Assembly (NCBI RefSeq): GCF_000424625.1
Contig: NZ_AUKG01000002.1
Span: 1,550,001-1,614,000 of the forward strand
Reading direction: 5' to 3'
Length of the DNA stretch: 64,000 nt
Origin: Conexibacter woesei Iso977N
GTDB taxonomy: Bacteria; Actinomycetota; Thermoleophilia; Solirubrobacterales; Solirubrobacteraceae
Shown: positions 33,671 to 42,300 of the stretch, piece after piece
Position numbering within the stretch: position 1 is the first letter of the stretch
Layout: each line of letters opens with the position of its first letter
Notes under the pieces: model-generated
The model's database searches: none
What the model saw: the letters and a program-made list of their open reading frames with translations, nothing else
What the model was told of the DNA's origin: nothing
Made by a program: the position numbers and the translations under genes

Positions 33671-34270
33671 CTACAAATCCGGCGGTTCCAGCGCCGCGGC
33701 GAGCATGCGGGCGGTGGTGTCGATGAGGGCGGTGCGGTCCGCTGATGGTGGGCGGTGGAGCGCGATGCGGAGGCAGCCGGAGGCGGTGAAGCCCATCGTG
33801 ACGAAGACGAGGTCGTCGAGTTGGGTGTCGGTGAGGTCGGGGCGGTGGCGGGCGGGGATGACGCGGGCGAGTGGGAAGAGCGTGCGTTCGATCTCGGGTG
33901 CCGTCTCGGTCTCGGAGCCGGCGAAGGCGAGCAGGATCGGGGCGTGGCGCTCGAAGGCGGTCGTCAGCTCCTCGACGATGACGCGGGTCGCATCCAGGAC
34001 GGGCTGGTCCATCGCGCGCCCGACCGACACGGCCAGCTCGTTGGTGATGTCCCGGACCGCCTCGTCGAGCAGGACGTCGAGCAGCTCCTGCTTGTCGTTG
34101 AAGTAGCGGTAGACCGTGCCGATCGAGACGTGCGCGGCGTCGGCCAGCGCCTGCGTGGTCAGAGGCCGCCCCTTCGCCAGCACGCTCAGCGTCGTGTCGA
34201 GCAGCCGGCGGCGCATCTCCTCCGCGCGCCTCTGCTGCGGCCGCGATCGTGGCGTGCGTGTCGAACTCAT
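33671..34270 (-). CDS. TetR/AcrR-family transcriptional regulator
   Basis: 199 residues. The N-terminal HTH is LTTQALADAAHVSIGTVYRYFNDK (split here as LTTQALADAAH and VSIGTVYRYF), followed by an all-helical ligand domain. It is divergent from the Lcp-like oxygenase gene with overlapping or near-adjacent starts (34270 or 34294 against 34280). The shared region holds inverted repeats of ATGAG. It most likely represses its own gene and the oxygenase gene and is released by a hydrophobic ligand. Confidence 0.92.
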   Translation of the reverse strand: MSSTRTPRSRPQQRRAEEMRRRLLDTTLSVLAKGRPLTTQALADAAHVSIGTVYRYFNDKQELLDVLLDEAVRDITNELAVSVGRAMDQPVLDATRVIVEELTTAFERHAPILLAFAGSETETAPEIERTLFPLARVIPARHRPDLTDTQLDDLVFVTMGFTASGCLRIALHRPPSADRTALIDTTARMLAAALEPPDL

Positions 34271-34294
34271 GAGTAGAAGATGAGGCGAGCTCAT
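34265..34294. promoter_or_regulatory. Candidate TetR operator region
   Basis: A perfect 10-bp palindrome ACTCATGAGT (34265-34274) is followed by ATGAG-5 nt-CTCAT (34280-34294). The ATGAG/CTCAT half-site thus occurs four times in 30 bp, between the divergent TetR and oxygenase genes. Both candidate start codons lie in it, so binding would block initiation on both sides. Confidence 0.55.
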
Positions 34295-35461
34295 GTTGTC
34301 ATACAGGACGTGGAGCATCCAACGGCGCTCGTCAACGCGGACCTCGCGGTCGCCCGGCACGGCGCGCTCGGCCGGCGCTGGCTCGATGCGATGTGGGACG
34401 GCGACCCGCTCGCCGACGCCGTCGTCGCCGATGGCGAGACGCGGCGGCTGCGCGCGGTGCTCGCCGGCAGCGAGGTGCTCCAGGACGACGCGCCGGACTC
34501 GCTGCGCGCGCTGCTGGCCGCCGTCGGCACCGACCCGGACTGGCTCGACCGCGACGCCTGCGACCGCGCCGCCGACCACCTCACGCGCCAGACGCGCGAG
34601 TTCGGCCTCGTCCTCGCCGCCGCCTCCCTGCTGGCCGGCGCGACCAACCACGTCGCCGGCAAGCCGCTGGCCTTCACCGGCCGCTACGCCTCCAACGCCG
34701 CCGTCCGCTCTCTCGAAGTCGCCGCCTGGTTGACACCGGTTACGACCCGCGGCGGCCTCCTGCCCTCCGCGCCCGGCTTCGAGCGCACCGTCCGCGTCCG
34801 GATGATCCACGCGCTGATCCGCCACCGCCTCGACCGCGACCCGGAGTGGGACCACGCCGCCTGGGGCCTGCCGATCCCGCAGCCGTTCATGGCCTTCACG
34901 CTCGCCGAGTTCTGCTCGGTCGCGCTCAAGGCCATGCACAAGCTCGGCGTCCGCTTCAGCGACCGCGAGACCGCCGACATCCTGCACCTGTGGCGCTACG
35001 TCGGCCACCTGATCGGCGTCGCTCCGGATCTCACACCGATCACGATGGCCGACTACGACGCGATCGAAGACCTGTACATGCTGACGAGCCCCGGCCCGGA
35101 CGCCGAGGACCGCCGCTTCATCGCCGCGTTGACCGACTTCCAGGCGAGCGAGGCGGCCAGGATCCTCCCGCCCGGCCCCGCCCGCCGCAACGCCAAGAAC
35201 ATCATCAACGGCTACCAGCGCGCGTTCGTCGGCGACGCCGCGGCCGACGCGCTGCAGATCCCCGACACGCGCTTCAAGCACCTACCCCGCGCGACCGCGC
35301 CCTTGCGCATCGCCGCCTTCACCCTCCACGACCGCCTCGTCCCCCACGGCAAGGCCCGCCGCACCGCCCGCGGCTTCCGCCACCGCACCGCCGAGCTGAC
35401 GCGCATGCGCACCGAGCACGACGTGACGCACAACTTGGTCGACGAAGTACCCGTTTCGTAA
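34280..35461 (+). CDS. MpaB/latex-clearing (Lcp)-type oxygenase, DUF2236 family
   Basis: 393 residues. DUF2236 features are visible: the RTVRVRMIHALIRHRL segment with heme-ligand-type His and Arg, the WGLPIPQPFMAFTL block (family WGxPxNQ), and LWRYVGHLIGV. Members include rubber oxygenase Lcp and fungal MpaB. They are b-type heme oxygenases that cleave alkenes or isoprenoids. No signal peptide is present, unlike secreted Lcp. GTG 34310 is an alternative start. The adjacent TetR gene parallels the regulator-plus-oxygenase arrangement known for lcp. Confidence 0.75.
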   Translation: MRRAHVVIQDVEHPTALVNADLAVARHGALGRRWLDAMWDGDPLADAVVADGETRRLRAVLAGSEVLQDDAPDSLRALLAAVGTDPDWLDRDACDRAADHLTRQTREFGLVLAAASLLAGATNHVAGKPLAFTGRYASNAAVRSLEVAAWLTPVTTRGGLLPSAPGFERTVRVRMIHALIRHRLDRDPEWDHAAWGLPIPQPFMAFTLAEFCSVALKAMHKLGVRFSDRETADILHLWRYVGHLIGVAPDLTPITMADYDAIEDLYMLTSPGPDAEDRRFIAALTDFQASEAARILPPGPARRNAKNIINGYQRAFVGDAAADALQIPDTRFKHLPRATAPLRIAAFTLHDRLVPHGKARRTARGFRHRTAELTRMRTEHDVTHNLVDEVPVS

Positions 35462-35495
35462 CACGAATTCCCCGCAGAACGCCGAAAACAGAGGT

Positions 35496-36323
35496 GTGAC
35501 TCGCGCCGATCTGCATCTGCATCTCCTGCCCGGCGTCGATGATGGGGCCAGGGACCTCGAGGCGAGCGTGCTGCATGCGCAGCGGATGGTCGCCGCGGGC
35601 GTCACCGAGGCGACCGTCACGCCGCATGTCGGCAACCCGTTCTTCCCGGGCGTGGACATCCACGAGATCCGGGAGCGGACGTACGTCCTGCAACGCGAGC
35701 TGGAGCGGCGGAGGGTCGGGCTCAAGCTGCATCCGGGTGGCGAGATCCACCCGACGGCGGCCCACGACCTGACCGCGTCGCAGCTCGACCTCATCGCCCA
35801 CGGCCCGGCCGGCGCGCGCTGGGTCCTGGCCGAGGTGCCGTTCACGGGCGTCACGCCGGAGTTCGTCGCGGGCCTGGACGCGATCCGCGGCCGCGGCTTC
35901 GGCGTCGTCATCGGCCACCCGGAACGCGCCGAGGGCCTGCTCGACGGCGGCCTCGCGCTGCTGCGCCCGAGCCTCCGCGCCGGCGCGGTCCTGCAGGTCA
36001 ACGCCTGCTCGCTGATGGGCCGCCAGGGCCCGGAGGCCAGGGACGCGGCGCGCCGCCTGATCCGCTCGCGGTTGGCCTACATCATCGCCTCCGACGGCCA
36101 CCCCGGCCACCGCGACCACACGCTGCGCGACGGCGAGGGCCCGGCGGTCGCCGCCGGCGCCTCGCGCGCGCAAGTCCTACAACTCACGCAGGCCAACCCG
36201 CGCTTCCTGCTGCGCCACGGCCTCCCGAAGGCCGACGCGCCGCTGCCGTTGCGCGCCGGCCCCGGCCGCGACGCCCTGGCCCACGTGCGCGCCGCGGCCC
36301 GCCGCCTCAGCGCGCACGTGTAG
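35496..36323 (+). CDS. PHP-domain phosphatase, CpsB/CapC/YwqE family
   Basis: 275 residues. The PHP fold metal ligands are visible: DLHLHLLPGVDDG at the N-terminus, ATVTPHVGNPFFPG, GGEIHPT, VIGHPERAEG and ASDGHPGHRDH. Characterised members are Mn-dependent protein-tyrosine phosphatases linked to capsule and exopolysaccharide export kinases. No capsule gene is adjacent, so the target is not evident. The GTG start at 35496 has GAGG very close upstream. Confidence 0.87.
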   Translation: MTRADLHLHLLPGVDDGARDLEASVLHAQRMVAAGVTEATVTPHVGNPFFPGVDIHEIRERTYVLQRELERRRVGLKLHPGGEIHPTAAHDLTASQLDLIAHGPAGARWVLAEVPFTGVTPEFVAGLDAIRGRGFGVVIGHPERAEGLLDGGLALLRPSLRAGAVLQVNACSLMGRQGPEARDAARRLIRSRLAYIIASDGHPGHRDHTLRDGEGPAVAAGASRAQVLQLTQANPRFLLRHGLPKADAPLPLRAGPGRDALAHVRAAARRLSAHV

Positions 36324-36325
36324 GT

Positions 36326-36748
36326 CTACTCCGACGGCTCCGGATCCTGCGGGGTGTCGAAGCGGCCGCCGTCGATGAGCTCCACGCGGTAGCCGTCCGG
36401 GTCGGCGACGAAGGCGATCAGCGGCAGCTCCGCGCGCCCGCCCGGGTGGAACGGCGGCTTCTCGGGCTCGACGCCCAGCGCGTCCTTCAACACCGTCAAA
36501 GTCTTGTTGATGTCCTCGACCGTCAAGGCGATGTGGTTGTAGCCGTCGCCGAGGTCGTAGGGCTCCTCGCGGCCGACGTTGACGGTCAGCTCCAGCTGGT
36601 CGCCCGCGCCCGGCAACCCCATGTACACGTTGTACGCGGTCTCGAAGTTCAGCCGGCCGCGCCGCTCGAAGCCGAGCGCCTCGTAGAAGCGCACCGCCGC
36701 GTCGATGTCGCGGACTCGGACGCAGGTGTGGACGAACGTGAGGCTCAT
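36326..36748 (-). CDS. Glyoxalase I-like VOC protein (lactoylglutathione lyase family)
   Basis: 140 residues, a single vicinal-oxygen-chelate domain. The metal ligands expected for glyoxalase I are in place: H7, E53, H72 and E123. It converts the hemithioacetal of methylglyoxal and a thiol cofactor to an S-lactoyl thioester. Actinobacteria usually use mycothiol rather than glutathione. It is divergent from a GlcD-type oxidase, with 23 bp between the genes holding an inverted repeat. Confidence 0.88.
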   Translation of the reverse strand: MSLTFVHTCVRVRDIDAAVRFYEALGFERRGRLNFETAYNVYMGLPGAGDQLELTVNVGREEPYDLGDGYNHIALTVEDINKTLTVLKDALGVEPEKPPFHPGGRAELPLIAFVADPDGYRVELIDGGRFDTPQDPEPSE

Positions 36749-36752
36749 GCGG

Positions 36753-36772
36753 TCAGGGTACGCTCACCCTGA
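36753..36772. promoter_or_regulatory. Inverted repeat between glyoxalase and GlcD genes
   Basis: TCAGGGT-6 nt-ACCCTGA, with 7-bp arms, fills the 23-bp divergent spacer and runs into the GlcD start codon. It is placed to control both genes. No cognate regulator is known. Confidence 0.45.
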
Positions 36773-38202
36773 TGCCGGACGCCGCGCAGCAGACCGCGCT
36801 CACCCGCGAGGCCGCTCTCGCCGGGGTCGGCGAGCTGATCACCGACCCGGACGTCCTGGCCTCCTACCGCCACGACCAGGCGGCGCCCGGGCTGCTGACC
36901 GCCGGGACCCCGGCCGCCCTGGCGCGGCCGACGACGACCGCCGAGGTCCAGGCCGCGGTGATCGCGGCGGGTCGCGCGGGCGTCCCGGTCGTCCCGCGCG
37001 GCGCGGGCTCCGGCCTGTCCGGCGGCGCCAACGCGATCGACGGCTGCCTCGTCGTCTCGCTGGAGCGCCTGACCCGGATCGCCGACCTCGACCCCGACGC
37101 GCTGACCGCCACCGTCGAGGCTGGCGTCGTCAACCACGCGCTGCGCGACGCCGCCGCGGCCGAGGGCCTGCGCTACGCGCCGGACCCGGCGAGCTTCGAG
37201 TTCTCCACGATCGGCGGCAACGTCGCGACCAACGCGGGCGGCCTGTGCTGCGTGAAGTACGGCGTGACGCGCGACGCGCTCCTGGCGCTGGAGGTCGTGA
37301 CCGCGCAAGGAGAAGTCCTGCAACTCGGTCACGCCACCCGCAAGGGTGTCACCGGCTACGACCTCACCGCGCTGGTCTGCGGCTCGGAGGGCACGCTGGC
37401 GATCGTCACGCAGGCGACCGTCCGGCTCCTCCCCACCCCGCCCGCCGCGCACACGCTCGCGGCGTCGTTCTCCCGCCTGGACCAGGCCGGCGACGCGATC
37501 GCCGCGATCGTCCGCCGCCACCGCCCGGCGATGCTCGAGCTGATGGACCGGACGACGATCGCCGCCGTCGAGGCGCTGGCGCCGATGGACCTCGACCTCG
37601 AGGCCGAGGCGATGGTCTTCGCGCGCAGCGACGCCGGGCGCGTCGAGGGCGCCGAGGAGATCGCGGCGATGGCGCGCCTCTGCGAGCAGGCCGGCGCGAA
37701 CCTCGTCCTGACCACCGACGAGGAGGCCGAGGGCCGCATGCTGATGGCCGCGCGGCGCCTGGCCTACAGCGCGCTGGAGCGCCAGGGCACGACGCTGCTC
37801 GACGACGTCTGCGTGCCGATCCCGACCGTCCCGGCGCTGCTGCGCGGCGTCGAGGAGATCGCGCGGCGCGCCGAGCTGACGATCGGGACCTTCGGCCACG
37901 CGGGCGACGGCAACATGCACCCGACGGTCGTCTACGACCACACCGATCCCGACCAGCTCGCCCGCGCGCGTGAGGCGTTCGACGCGATCCTCGAGCTCGC
38001 GCTGGAGCTCGGCGGCACCGTGACCGGCGAGCATGGTGTCGGCCTGCTCAAGCGCGAGGCGGCGGCGCGCGAGCTGGGCGCCTCGCTGCACCTGCACCGC
38101 GCGGTCAAGCAGGCGTTCGACCCCGACGACCTGCTCAACCCCGACAAGGTGCCGTGGCACGTCGCCGCCGCTGCGGCCGCGGCAACGCCTACATCTCGCT
38201 GA
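36772..38202 (+). CDS. FAD-linked oxidase, GlcD/D-lactate dehydrogenase type
   Basis: 476 residues. The FAD-binding PCMH domain (about 45-225) has VPRGAGSGLSGGANAI and FSTIGGNVATNAGG. The C-terminal FAD-oxidase domain (about 230-465) has FGHAGDGNMHPTVVY and GTVTGEHGVGLLKR. The family oxidises glycolate, D-lactate or other 2-hydroxyacids and hands electrons to the respiratory chain. No glcE or glcF follows. Pairing with glyoxalase I suggests D-lactate from methylglyoxal as substrate. Confidence 0.9.
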   Translation: MPDAAQQTALTREAALAGVGELITDPDVLASYRHDQAAPGLLTAGTPAALARPTTTAEVQAAVIAAGRAGVPVVPRGAGSGLSGGANAIDGCLVVSLERLTRIADLDPDALTATVEAGVVNHALRDAAAAEGLRYAPDPASFEFSTIGGNVATNAGGLCCVKYGVTRDALLALEVVTAQGEVLQLGHATRKGVTGYDLTALVCGSEGTLAIVTQATVRLLPTPPAAHTLAASFSRLDQAGDAIAAIVRRHRPAMLELMDRTTIAAVEALAPMDLDLEAEAMVFARSDAGRVEGAEEIAAMARLCEQAGANLVLTTDEEAEGRMLMAARRLAYSALERQGTTLLDDVCVPIPTVPALLRGVEEIARRAELTIGTFGHAGDGNMHPTVVYDHTDPDQLARAREAFDAILELALELGGTVTGEHGVGLLKREAAARELGASLHLHRAVKQAFDPDDLLNPDKVPWHVAAAAAAATPTSR

Positions 38203-38485
38203 GCAGCGCGTCGGCGCGCACGACGTCGTGCGGCAGGTCGCGCAGCGTGAACGGGTCGGCCACGACGCCGCGCGCGGCGAGCGCGCCCGCGATGTCGAGC
38301 CAGTCCGACGGGTCGTAGTCCTCGATCACGTGGCAGCCGTCGGCGACCGGCCCGGCCTGGCCGTCGATCGCGATCCGGCGCCCGTCGGCCAGGACCGCCT
38401 CCAGCCGCGCGACGCGGCGCCGCCGGTCGGTGTCGAGGTCGATGATGGTCTCGAAGCGCTCCACGGTCATGCCGCGGTGCATCAT
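38189..38485 (-). CDS. Hypothetical small protein
   Basis: 98 residues, acidic, with no signal peptide or membrane segment. The pattern (TIIDLDTDRRRRVARLEAVLADGRRIAIDG) looks like a small beta-alpha domain that I do not recognise. I chose ATG 38485 because GGAG lies 8 nt upstream. An upstream ATG at 38518 would overlap the divergent hydratase start. The 3' end overlaps the convergent GlcD gene by 14 nt. Confidence 0.6.
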   Translation of the reverse strand: MMHRGMTVERFETIIDLDTDRRRRVARLEAVLADGRRIAIDGQAGPVADGCHVIEDYDPSDWLDIAGALAARGVVADPFTLRDLPHDVVRADALLSEM

Positions 38486-38516
38486 GGCGCCCGCTCCGGC
38501 GGAGATGATGGGCGTC

Positions 38517-39410
38517 ATGGCCTACGAGACGATCCTGTACGACGCCGACGGCGCGATCGCGACGATCACGCTGAACCGCCCGCAGCGGCTCAACACGATC
38601 ATCCCGCCGCTGCCCGACGAGGTCGAGCACGCTGTCGCCGTCGCCACCCGCGACCCGGAGGTCAAGGTCATCATCTTGCGCGGTGCGGGCCGCGCGTTCT
38701 GCGCCGGCTACGACTTCGGCGGCGGCTTCCAGCACTGGGGCGACGCGATGATGACCGACGGGAGGTGGGATCCCGGCAAGGACTTCGCGATGGCCACCGC
38801 GCCGCAGCTGGCGCCGACCCAGAAGCTGCTGTCGATCTGGCGCACGCCGAAGCCGGTGATCGCCCAGGTGCACGGCTGGTGCGTCGGCGGCGGCAGCGAC
38901 TTCGCGCTCGGCGCCGACCTCGTGATCGCCAGCGAGGACGCGGTCATGGGCACGCCGTACTCGCGGATGTGGGGCGCGTACCTGTCGGGCATGTGGATCC
39001 TGCGCCTCGGCCTGGCGCGCGCCAAGTACCACGCGCTGACCGGGCGGCCGCTGAACGGAAGGCAAGCCGCGGAGATCCAGCTGATCAACGAGGCGGTCCC
39101 GTTCGCGCAGCTGGAGGATCGCGTGCGCTCGCTCGCGCAGGAGCTCTGCGCGATCCCCTCCTCCCAGCTGGCGGCGATGAAGCTGTGCGTCAACCACCAC
39201 TACGAGAACAACGGCCTGCACGCGACGCAGACGCTCGGGCCGATCCTCGACGGGCTGATGCGCAACACGCCCGAGGCGCTGGACTTCATCCAGACCGCCC
39301 AGCAGGACGGCGTCGGCGCGGTCGTCGCCCGCCGCGACGGCCCGTTCGGCGACTACTCCCAGGCGCCGGCCGGCGAGCAGCCCGACCCAGACCACGTGAT
39401 CGTCCCCTGA
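38517..39410 (+). CDS. Enoyl-CoA hydratase/isomerase (crotonase) family protein
   Basis: 297 residues. Crotonase signatures are ILRGAGRAFCAGYDFGGG for the first oxyanion-hole strand and KPVIAQVHGWCVGGGSDFALGADLVIA for the second; the order is shown in two pieces. The usual catalytic Glu pair is not obvious (positions fall in MGTPYSRMWG), so the reaction may not be simple hydration. A paralogue of similar length lies at 41310-42227. The two are separated by a GDPD gene and a lower-GC gene. Confidence 0.85.
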   Translation: MAYETILYDADGAIATITLNRPQRLNTIIPPLPDEVEHAVAVATRDPEVKVIILRGAGRAFCAGYDFGGGFQHWGDAMMTDGRWDPGKDFAMATAPQLAPTQKLLSIWRTPKPVIAQVHGWCVGGGSDFALGADLVIASEDAVMGTPYSRMWGAYLSGMWILRLGLARAKYHALTGRPLNGRQAAEIQLINEAVPFAQLEDRVRSLAQELCAIPSSQLAAMKLCVNHHYENNGLHATQTLGPILDGLMRNTPEALDFIQTAQQDGVGAVVARRDGPFGDYSQAPAGEQPDPDHVIVP

Positions 39411-39453
39411 ACGAGGTACTCAGACACCCGTCCAGGCGGCCGATCACCGTGGT

Positions 39454-40110
39454 ATGCAGCGCGTCGGTCACAAGGGCGCGGGTCAGCTCGCGCCGGGCAA
39501 CACCATCGCCAGCTTCGATGCTGCGCTCGTCCACGGCGTGGACGTCATCGAGTTCGACGTGCTGCGCGTGCGCGGCCGCCTGGTCCTCGCCCACTCGGGC
39601 CTCGACGCGTGGCGGCGGCCGTGCCTGACGCTCGTCGGGGCGCTCGCCGTCCTGTGCGACGCGCGCTTCGCCGGGCTCCTCTTCAACGTGGACTTGAAGC
39701 GTCCCGGCTACGAGGCCGAGACGATGGCCGCGCTGCGCGCCGCCGGCCTGACCGGCCGCGTGCTCGTCAGCTCGCAGTTCGCGCGCTGCCTGGACCGCGT
39801 GCGCCGCGTCGAGCCGACCGCGCGCGTCGGGATCTCGGTCGGCGGCTGGCTGTCGCGCCGTCGCCACCGCTGGAACCGCCGCGTCGTGCAGCGCCTGTTC
39901 GACGCGATCGCGTCGGGGCGCTTCGACTGCCTTATGGCCCACCACCGGCTCGTCGACTCCGACCTCGTCTCGCGCATCACGGCCGCCGGCGGCGAGGTCT
40001 ACGCCTGGACCGTCGACTCCGAGCAGATCATCGAGCGCCTCACGCTGACCGGCGTCGCCGGGATCACGACCAACGACCCGCGCCTGTTCGGGACGCGGAT
40101 CGCCGGCTGA
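39454..40110 (+). CDS. Glycerophosphodiester phosphodiesterase family protein
   Basis: 218 residues, TIM-barrel GDPD. Catalytic blocks are VGHKGAGQLAPGNTIASF (family RG-x-PENT; here the His-Lys and Gly-Asn variant), DVIEFDVLRVRGRLVLAHS and LLFNVDLKRPGYE. The C-terminal EVYAWTVDS and GITTNDP are conserved. The canonical N-terminal HRG is replaced by HKG and PENT by PGNT, losing the usual Glu. Activity on glycerophosphodiesters is therefore likely but not certain. Confidence 0.8.
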   Translation: MQRVGHKGAGQLAPGNTIASFDAALVHGVDVIEFDVLRVRGRLVLAHSGLDAWRRPCLTLVGALAVLCDARFAGLLFNVDLKRPGYEAETMAALRAAGLTGRVLVSSQFARCLDRVRRVEPTARVGISVGGWLSRRRHRWNRRVVQRLFDAIASGRFDCLMAHHRLVDSDLVSRITAAGGEVYAWTVDSEQIIERLTLTGVAGITTNDPRLFGTRIAG

Positions 40111-40180
40111 GCCGCGGCGCACCTGTCGGCGGCCGAACCCAGCACCACAGACCTTCTCGAGTATGCCCTAGCTTTTGGCT

Positions 40181-41203
40181 GTGTCGAGGTACTGGGATGA
40201 CGCGTGGAAGAAGGAAACCGTCGTCATGCGGCATCGCCTCGATCCCGATAACTCAGCGAGCCTGGCCGCTGCAGTAGATGAGGCCGTGAAGCAAGGCTAC
40301 GGAGCTCCCGAAGGGGTCGACTTCGCGATCGGCCACGCATCCGATGGTTTGTTGCGTCTCGCATGTGTCGGGCCGGATTACGACGTGCTAGTCGAGGCGG
40401 CCGAACGCAACCGGGCGGCCAGACTGCAACAGGAAATCGGACGTCTCACCTGGTACTTCATTTGCACTCGCCCCCGGATTCGAGCGACGGCGGCTCAGAA
40501 GTCTGAAAACGGAGAGCTCACGATCGAGTGGACCGTCGCGACGAAGAGGGAGCCGCTCGTTTGGCGACAGCCGTGCCCAGAGTGGCTTGATCACCTAGAG
40601 ATCGATCGTGGCGGTCGGCGTCTCGTTGCGGTTCACCGGTCCGGTCAACGACTGGAGAACAGCGCCGCGCTCATGGCACAGCAGTTCTGCGCTCCGAGAC
40701 CGTACTCCCCGTCTGTCTTCGATCTCAAGGTCGAGTACATCGGGCGGGCCCGTGGTGAAGTCGCACGGACCTGCGCACTCGATCGTCTAGAAACTCACGA
40801 GAAGTACCAGCGTGTCCTCGAAGAGGTATCGGATGACGAGATTCCCCGCGACATCTGGATGGTGTTGGCGAGCGGCACCACGATGCATCTACTTACTGGA
40901 CATAGCAAGTTGAAGGATCCAGAGGAATATCTAAAGCAGGGAGACGATCGAGCGCGCGATCGGCTTACTGAGGCCAATCGCGTTGATCTTGTCGAGGCGT
41001 TGTTGATCAACTACTTCAAGCCACGTCTAAACGTGCAGCATGTGAACAGGCTCGGGCTCAATCACAAGGTGTTGCTCAACTGCCGCCGCGCGCGGATCAC
41101 AGGGGTTGCACTGGCGTATGGCACTCATGGCCTGGGCGTCGCGCTCTACACAGACTCCATTCCGGCGCGCCTGCAACACGGAATGACCGTGAGCCTCGTC
41201 TAA
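40181..41203 (+). CDS. GIY-YIG-like nuclease-fold protein of unknown function, lower GC
   Basis: 340 residues. The C-terminal part (about 178-290) follows the GIY-YIG order: YIG at 186-188 (VEYIGRA), an Arg-His pair R202/H206 (RLETHEKYQRVLEE), catalytic-type Glu E272 in VEALLINYFKPRLN, and a terminal KPxLN. The first GIY half is eroded (VFDLK). The N-terminal 175 residues are unrecognised. GC is close to 55% in places and codons are more mixed than in neighbours, suggesting transfer. The start could be TTG 40175, GTG 40181 or ATG 40226. Confidence 0.62.
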   Translation: MSRYWDDAWKKETVVMRHRLDPDNSASLAAAVDEAVKQGYGAPEGVDFAIGHASDGLLRLACVGPDYDVLVEAAERNRAARLQQEIGRLTWYFICTRPRIRATAAQKSENGELTIEWTVATKREPLVWRQPCPEWLDHLEIDRGGRRLVAVHRSGQRLENSAALMAQQFCAPRPYSPSVFDLKVEYIGRARGEVARTCALDRLETHEKYQRVLEEVSDDEIPRDIWMVLASGTTMHLLTGHSKLKDPEEYLKQGDDRARDRLTEANRVDLVEALLINYFKPRLNVQHVNRLGLNHKVLLNCRRARITGVALAYGTHGLGVALYTDSIPARLQHGMTVSLV

Positions 41204-41218
41204 CAGCTAGGAAGACTG

Positions 41219-41247
41219 GCACTCGCGACGATACTGGGGCCGAGTGC
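41219..41247. terminator. Weak hairpin after the GIY-YIG-like gene
   Basis: GCACTCG and CGAGTGC form 7-bp arms around a 15-nt loop, 15 nt past the stop at 41203. There is no T-run. A possible terminator, low certainty. Confidence 0.25.
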
Positions 41248-41309
41248 GCGTGCGGGAGCGGTGACGACGCCATCAGCGCAGATCCGTGCGCCGATGGGCA
41301 GGTAGTCGC

Positions 41310-42227
41310 CTAGCGGATCACCCCCGACGTCCTGGGGCCCGCGTCGCCGTAGGGCTCGTCGCGCGCCGACACCGCCGCGCGGAAGCCGTCGGCCGCCGCC
41401 TGCCGCTGGAACGCGTAGCCCTCGGGCGTGTGGCGGGCGATGCCGTCGAAGACGGTCCCGATCAGCTGGGTCGCGGGCAACCCCATGGCCTTGATCTGCT
41501 GGTTGACCAAGAGCTTCATCATCTGCAGCTGGTTGAGCGGCGTCCGCGCGATCCGCTCCACCAGCTCCTCGGTCCGCGCGTCCAGCTCGGCGGCGGGCGG
41601 GGCATCGATCGCCAGGCCCCACTCGAGCGCCTCGGCGCCGGACAGCGTGTCGCCGGTGAACAGCAGGCGCTTGGCGCGCTGCGGGCCCAGGCGCGCGGTC
41701 CACAGCGACGTCGTCGGCGAGCCCCAGACGCGCGCGGGCGGGTAGCCGATCTTCGCGGTGTCCTCGATCACGAGCAGGTCGGAGCAGAGCGCGAGGTCGG
41801 TGCCGCCCGCGACGCAGAAGCCGTGGACCTTGCAGACGACCGGCTTCGTGGCCTCGAAGAGCGACATGAAGGCCTTGACGTTGCGCGACATCATCGCGTA
41901 ATCGACCATCGGGTCCCAGGTCCCGCGCGGGTCGTGGTTGGCGGCCATCACGGCGGGGTCGAGCGGCGAGCCCGCTGGTGGTGCGCCGACCGGCGCGTCC
42001 CCCGCGGAGCCGAGCCCCTCCGCGCTGTCGACCAGGTCGTAGCCGCCGCAGAACCCCTTGCCGTTGCCGCTCAGCAGGATCACGTGCACGTCCGGGTCGA
42101 GGTCGGCCTGCTCGACCCGCACCGCCAGCTCGTCGATCAGCGCGCGCGTCAGCCCGTTGCCGCGCTCCGGGCGGTCCAGCGTGATCCGGGCGACGCGTCC
42201 GTCCACCGCGTAGGTCATCGTTCCCAT
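41310..42227 (-). CDS. Enoyl-CoA hydratase/isomerase (crotonase) family protein
   Basis: 305 residues. Crotonase blocks are ITLDRPERGNGL, ILLSGNGKGFCGGYDL and KVHGFCVAGGTDLALCSDL. A 35-residue insert (about 75-110) lies after the first oxyanion-hole strand, shared in position with the paralogue at 38517-39410. Both keep PxxRVWG/YSRMWG near the active site and end in a D-x-P-x-GD motif. The two paralogues probably act on related acyl-CoA substrates. ATG 42218 is an alternative start. Confidence 0.87.
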   Translation of the reverse strand: MGTMTYAVDGRVARITLDRPERGNGLTRALIDELAVRVEQADLDPDVHVILLSGNGKGFCGGYDLVDSAEGLGSAGDAPVGAPPAGSPLDPAVMAANHDPRGTWDPMVDYAMMSRNVKAFMSLFEATKPVVCKVHGFCVAGGTDLALCSDLLVIEDTAKIGYPPARVWGSPTTSLWTARLGPQRAKRLLFTGDTLSGAEALEWGLAIDAPPAAELDARTEELVERIARTPLNQLQMMKLLVNQQIKAMGLPATQLIGTVFDGIARHTPEGYAFQRQAAADGFRAAVSARDEPYGDAGPRTSGVIR

Positions 42228-42300
42228 CCGCGACTTCTACCGCTCCGAGCGGGGTCTTCGCCGGCCTACGTCCGCCCCGTCGCCTAGGCTCGGTCGCCGC

